In this document: positions 5,890 to 6,657 of the stretch, piece after piece
How the letters are laid out: every line of letters starts with the position of its first letter
How positions within the stretch are numbered: the first letter of the stretch is position 1
Assembly: GCA_947600345.1 (NCBI GenBank)
Contig: CANQGC010000164.1
Span: 1-6,657 of the forward strand
Length of the DNA: 6,657 bases
Reading direction: 5' to 3'
From: an uncultured Clostridia bacterium
GTDB lineage: Bacteria; Bacillota; Clostridia; Christensenellales; Aristaeellaceae
The notes under the pieces: generated by a model
The model's database searches: none
What the model saw: only the letters and a program-made list of their open reading frames with translations
Told to the model about the DNA's origin: nothing
Program-made: the position numbers and the translations under genes

Positions 5890-6657
5890 ATGGCAAAGCA
5901 GAGCGCAAAATCCAAAGGTTACCGCAAGACCATCAAAAAGAAGCCCTTCCTGACGAAGAAGGAGATCATCGAGCTGGTCGTGATCGTCGCCGTGATCGTC
6001 ATCGGCATCGTGCTGTTCAATCTGTTCTACGACGACGGCTATCTGCGCGCCTCCGACGTGCAGCCCGGCGACGTGGTGTCCTACGTCAGCCGCGACATCG
6101 ACAGCCGCTATGTGAAGGTCGCCACGGCCAACGAGCTGCCCGGCTTCACCTATAAGCAGCCTGATATGAGCGAAAACGCCCGCGTGATCTACAACTACAC
6201 CCCCGACGAGCCGGTGGACAACATCGAGTATATCTCCCTCAGCGGCAGCTACATCCCCGCCGCCCAGCAGGTCAGCTCCGTGCAGAGCAGCATGGCCTCC
6301 TTCGGTATGGATTCCGTCAGCTTCGCCGAGGAGCAGACCACCCAGATTCAGGGGCACGACGCCCACGTATACAGCTACACCTCCGACTACTACTCCGAGG
6401 ACAAGGCCGAGGAGCAGGCCGGGGAAGAGGTGCCCGCCGAGGGGGAGGAGGCCGCCGAGGCCGAGGCTGCCGGGGATGAGGAGGAGCACGAGTCCAACGT
6501 GTTCTCCCAGACCATCGGCTGCTATGTGGATGTGGACGATTATACCGTGTGCTTCCACATCTACCGCACCGGCGATGATGATTCCTTCTATCTGCCGGAG
6601 GATCAGGTGATGGATTTCCTGATGCCCTATACCGAGGCCTTTACCGTGTATGAGGAG
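5890..6657 (+). CDS. Single-pass membrane protein with acidic extracytoplasmic region, C-terminus cut off by window edge; function unknown
   Basis: 256 codons with no stop before the right edge; not recognised as a named family. Residues 1-25 are strongly basic (eleven Lys/Arg), followed by one transmembrane helix at about 29-46 (LVVIVAVIVIGIVLFNLF). That gives a type II topology with the bulk outside the cell. The outer part starts YDDGYLRASDVQPGDVVSYV, is rich in Tyr/Ser/Asp, and may be beta-rich. It has a Glu/Ala-only style linker at about residues 171-201 and then another structured stretch (SQTIGCYVDVDDYTVCFH, with Cys about 211 and 221). The start at 5890 is chosen because GGAAAGGA (5873-5880) lies 9 nt upstream, whereas the in-frame ATG at 5881 directly abuts that site. 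It follows the surface protein gene in the same direction but after a terminator and with its own promoter. A role at the cell envelope is inferred only from topology. Confidence 0.8.
   Translation, partial: MAKQSAKSKGYRKTIKKKPFLTKKEIIELVVIVAVIVIGIVLFNLFYDDGYLRASDVQPGDVVSYVSRDIDSRYVKVATANELPGFTYKQPDMSENARVIYNYTPDEPVDNIEYISLSGSYIPAAQQVSSVQSSMASFGMDSVSFAEEQTTQIQGHDAHVYSYTSDYYSEDKAEEQAGEEVPAEGEEAAEAEAAGDEEEHESNVFSQTIGCYVDVDDYTVCFHIYRTGDDDSFYLPEDQVMDFLMPYTEAFTVYEE

Noticed and set aside
3450..5915. An 821-codon open frame on the minus strand with Gly-Leu-Arg/Phe-rich repeats
   Set aside because: It is antisense to the surface protein gene; its repeats are the reverse reading of the PEATDE array. 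It would also run through the opposing promoters and terminator.

Overview
The window is GC-rich bacterial DNA with strong AGGAGG-type ribosome binding sites. It carries a sodium-pumping decarboxylase operon of the Veillonella/Propionigenium type and cell-surface proteins with acidic E/P/A/T repeats. Together these suggest an anaerobic, high-GC Bacillota (Clostridia-like gut anaerobe). That placement is inference; no rRNA or other marker gene is present.

Left half (1-3325, minus strand): four genes transcribed leftward in the order alpha carboxyltransferase (mmdA), small OadG-type membrane subunit (mmdD), biotin carrier protein (mmdC) and beta membrane subunit (mmdB, cut by the window's left edge). 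This A-D-C-B order is the one I recall for the Propionigenium modestum methylmalonyl-CoA decarboxylase operon. The expected mechanism is: MmdA moves CO2 from an acyl-CoA to biotin on MmdC; MmdB, in the membrane, decarboxylates carboxybiotin and exports Na+; MmdD holds the complex together. The exact acyl-CoA is uncertain, because the carboxyltransferase active-site loops differ from the classical MmdA/PccB consensus. The gap between mmdD and mmdC holds a perfect 21-bp tandem duplication. MmdB has an unusual N-terminal extension resembling a signal peptide.

Middle (3326-3590): an AT-rich divergent intergenic region. It holds the start of the mmd operon and a clear extended -10 sigma-70-type promoter reading right.

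Right half (3591-6657, plus strand): two separately transcribed genes for membrane-anchored proteins of unknown function. The first (713 aa) has an N-terminal hydrophobic anchor and two pairs of His-Cys3 putative zinc-binding modules, separated by fifteen PEATDE-type hexapeptides. It ends at a strong intrinsic terminator. A second extended -10 promoter then drives a single-pass membrane protein with an acidic extracytoplasmic region, cut by the right edge. Nothing in the sequence links these two proteins functionally to the decarboxylase. The duplicated His-Cys3 architecture is the least explained feature of the window.
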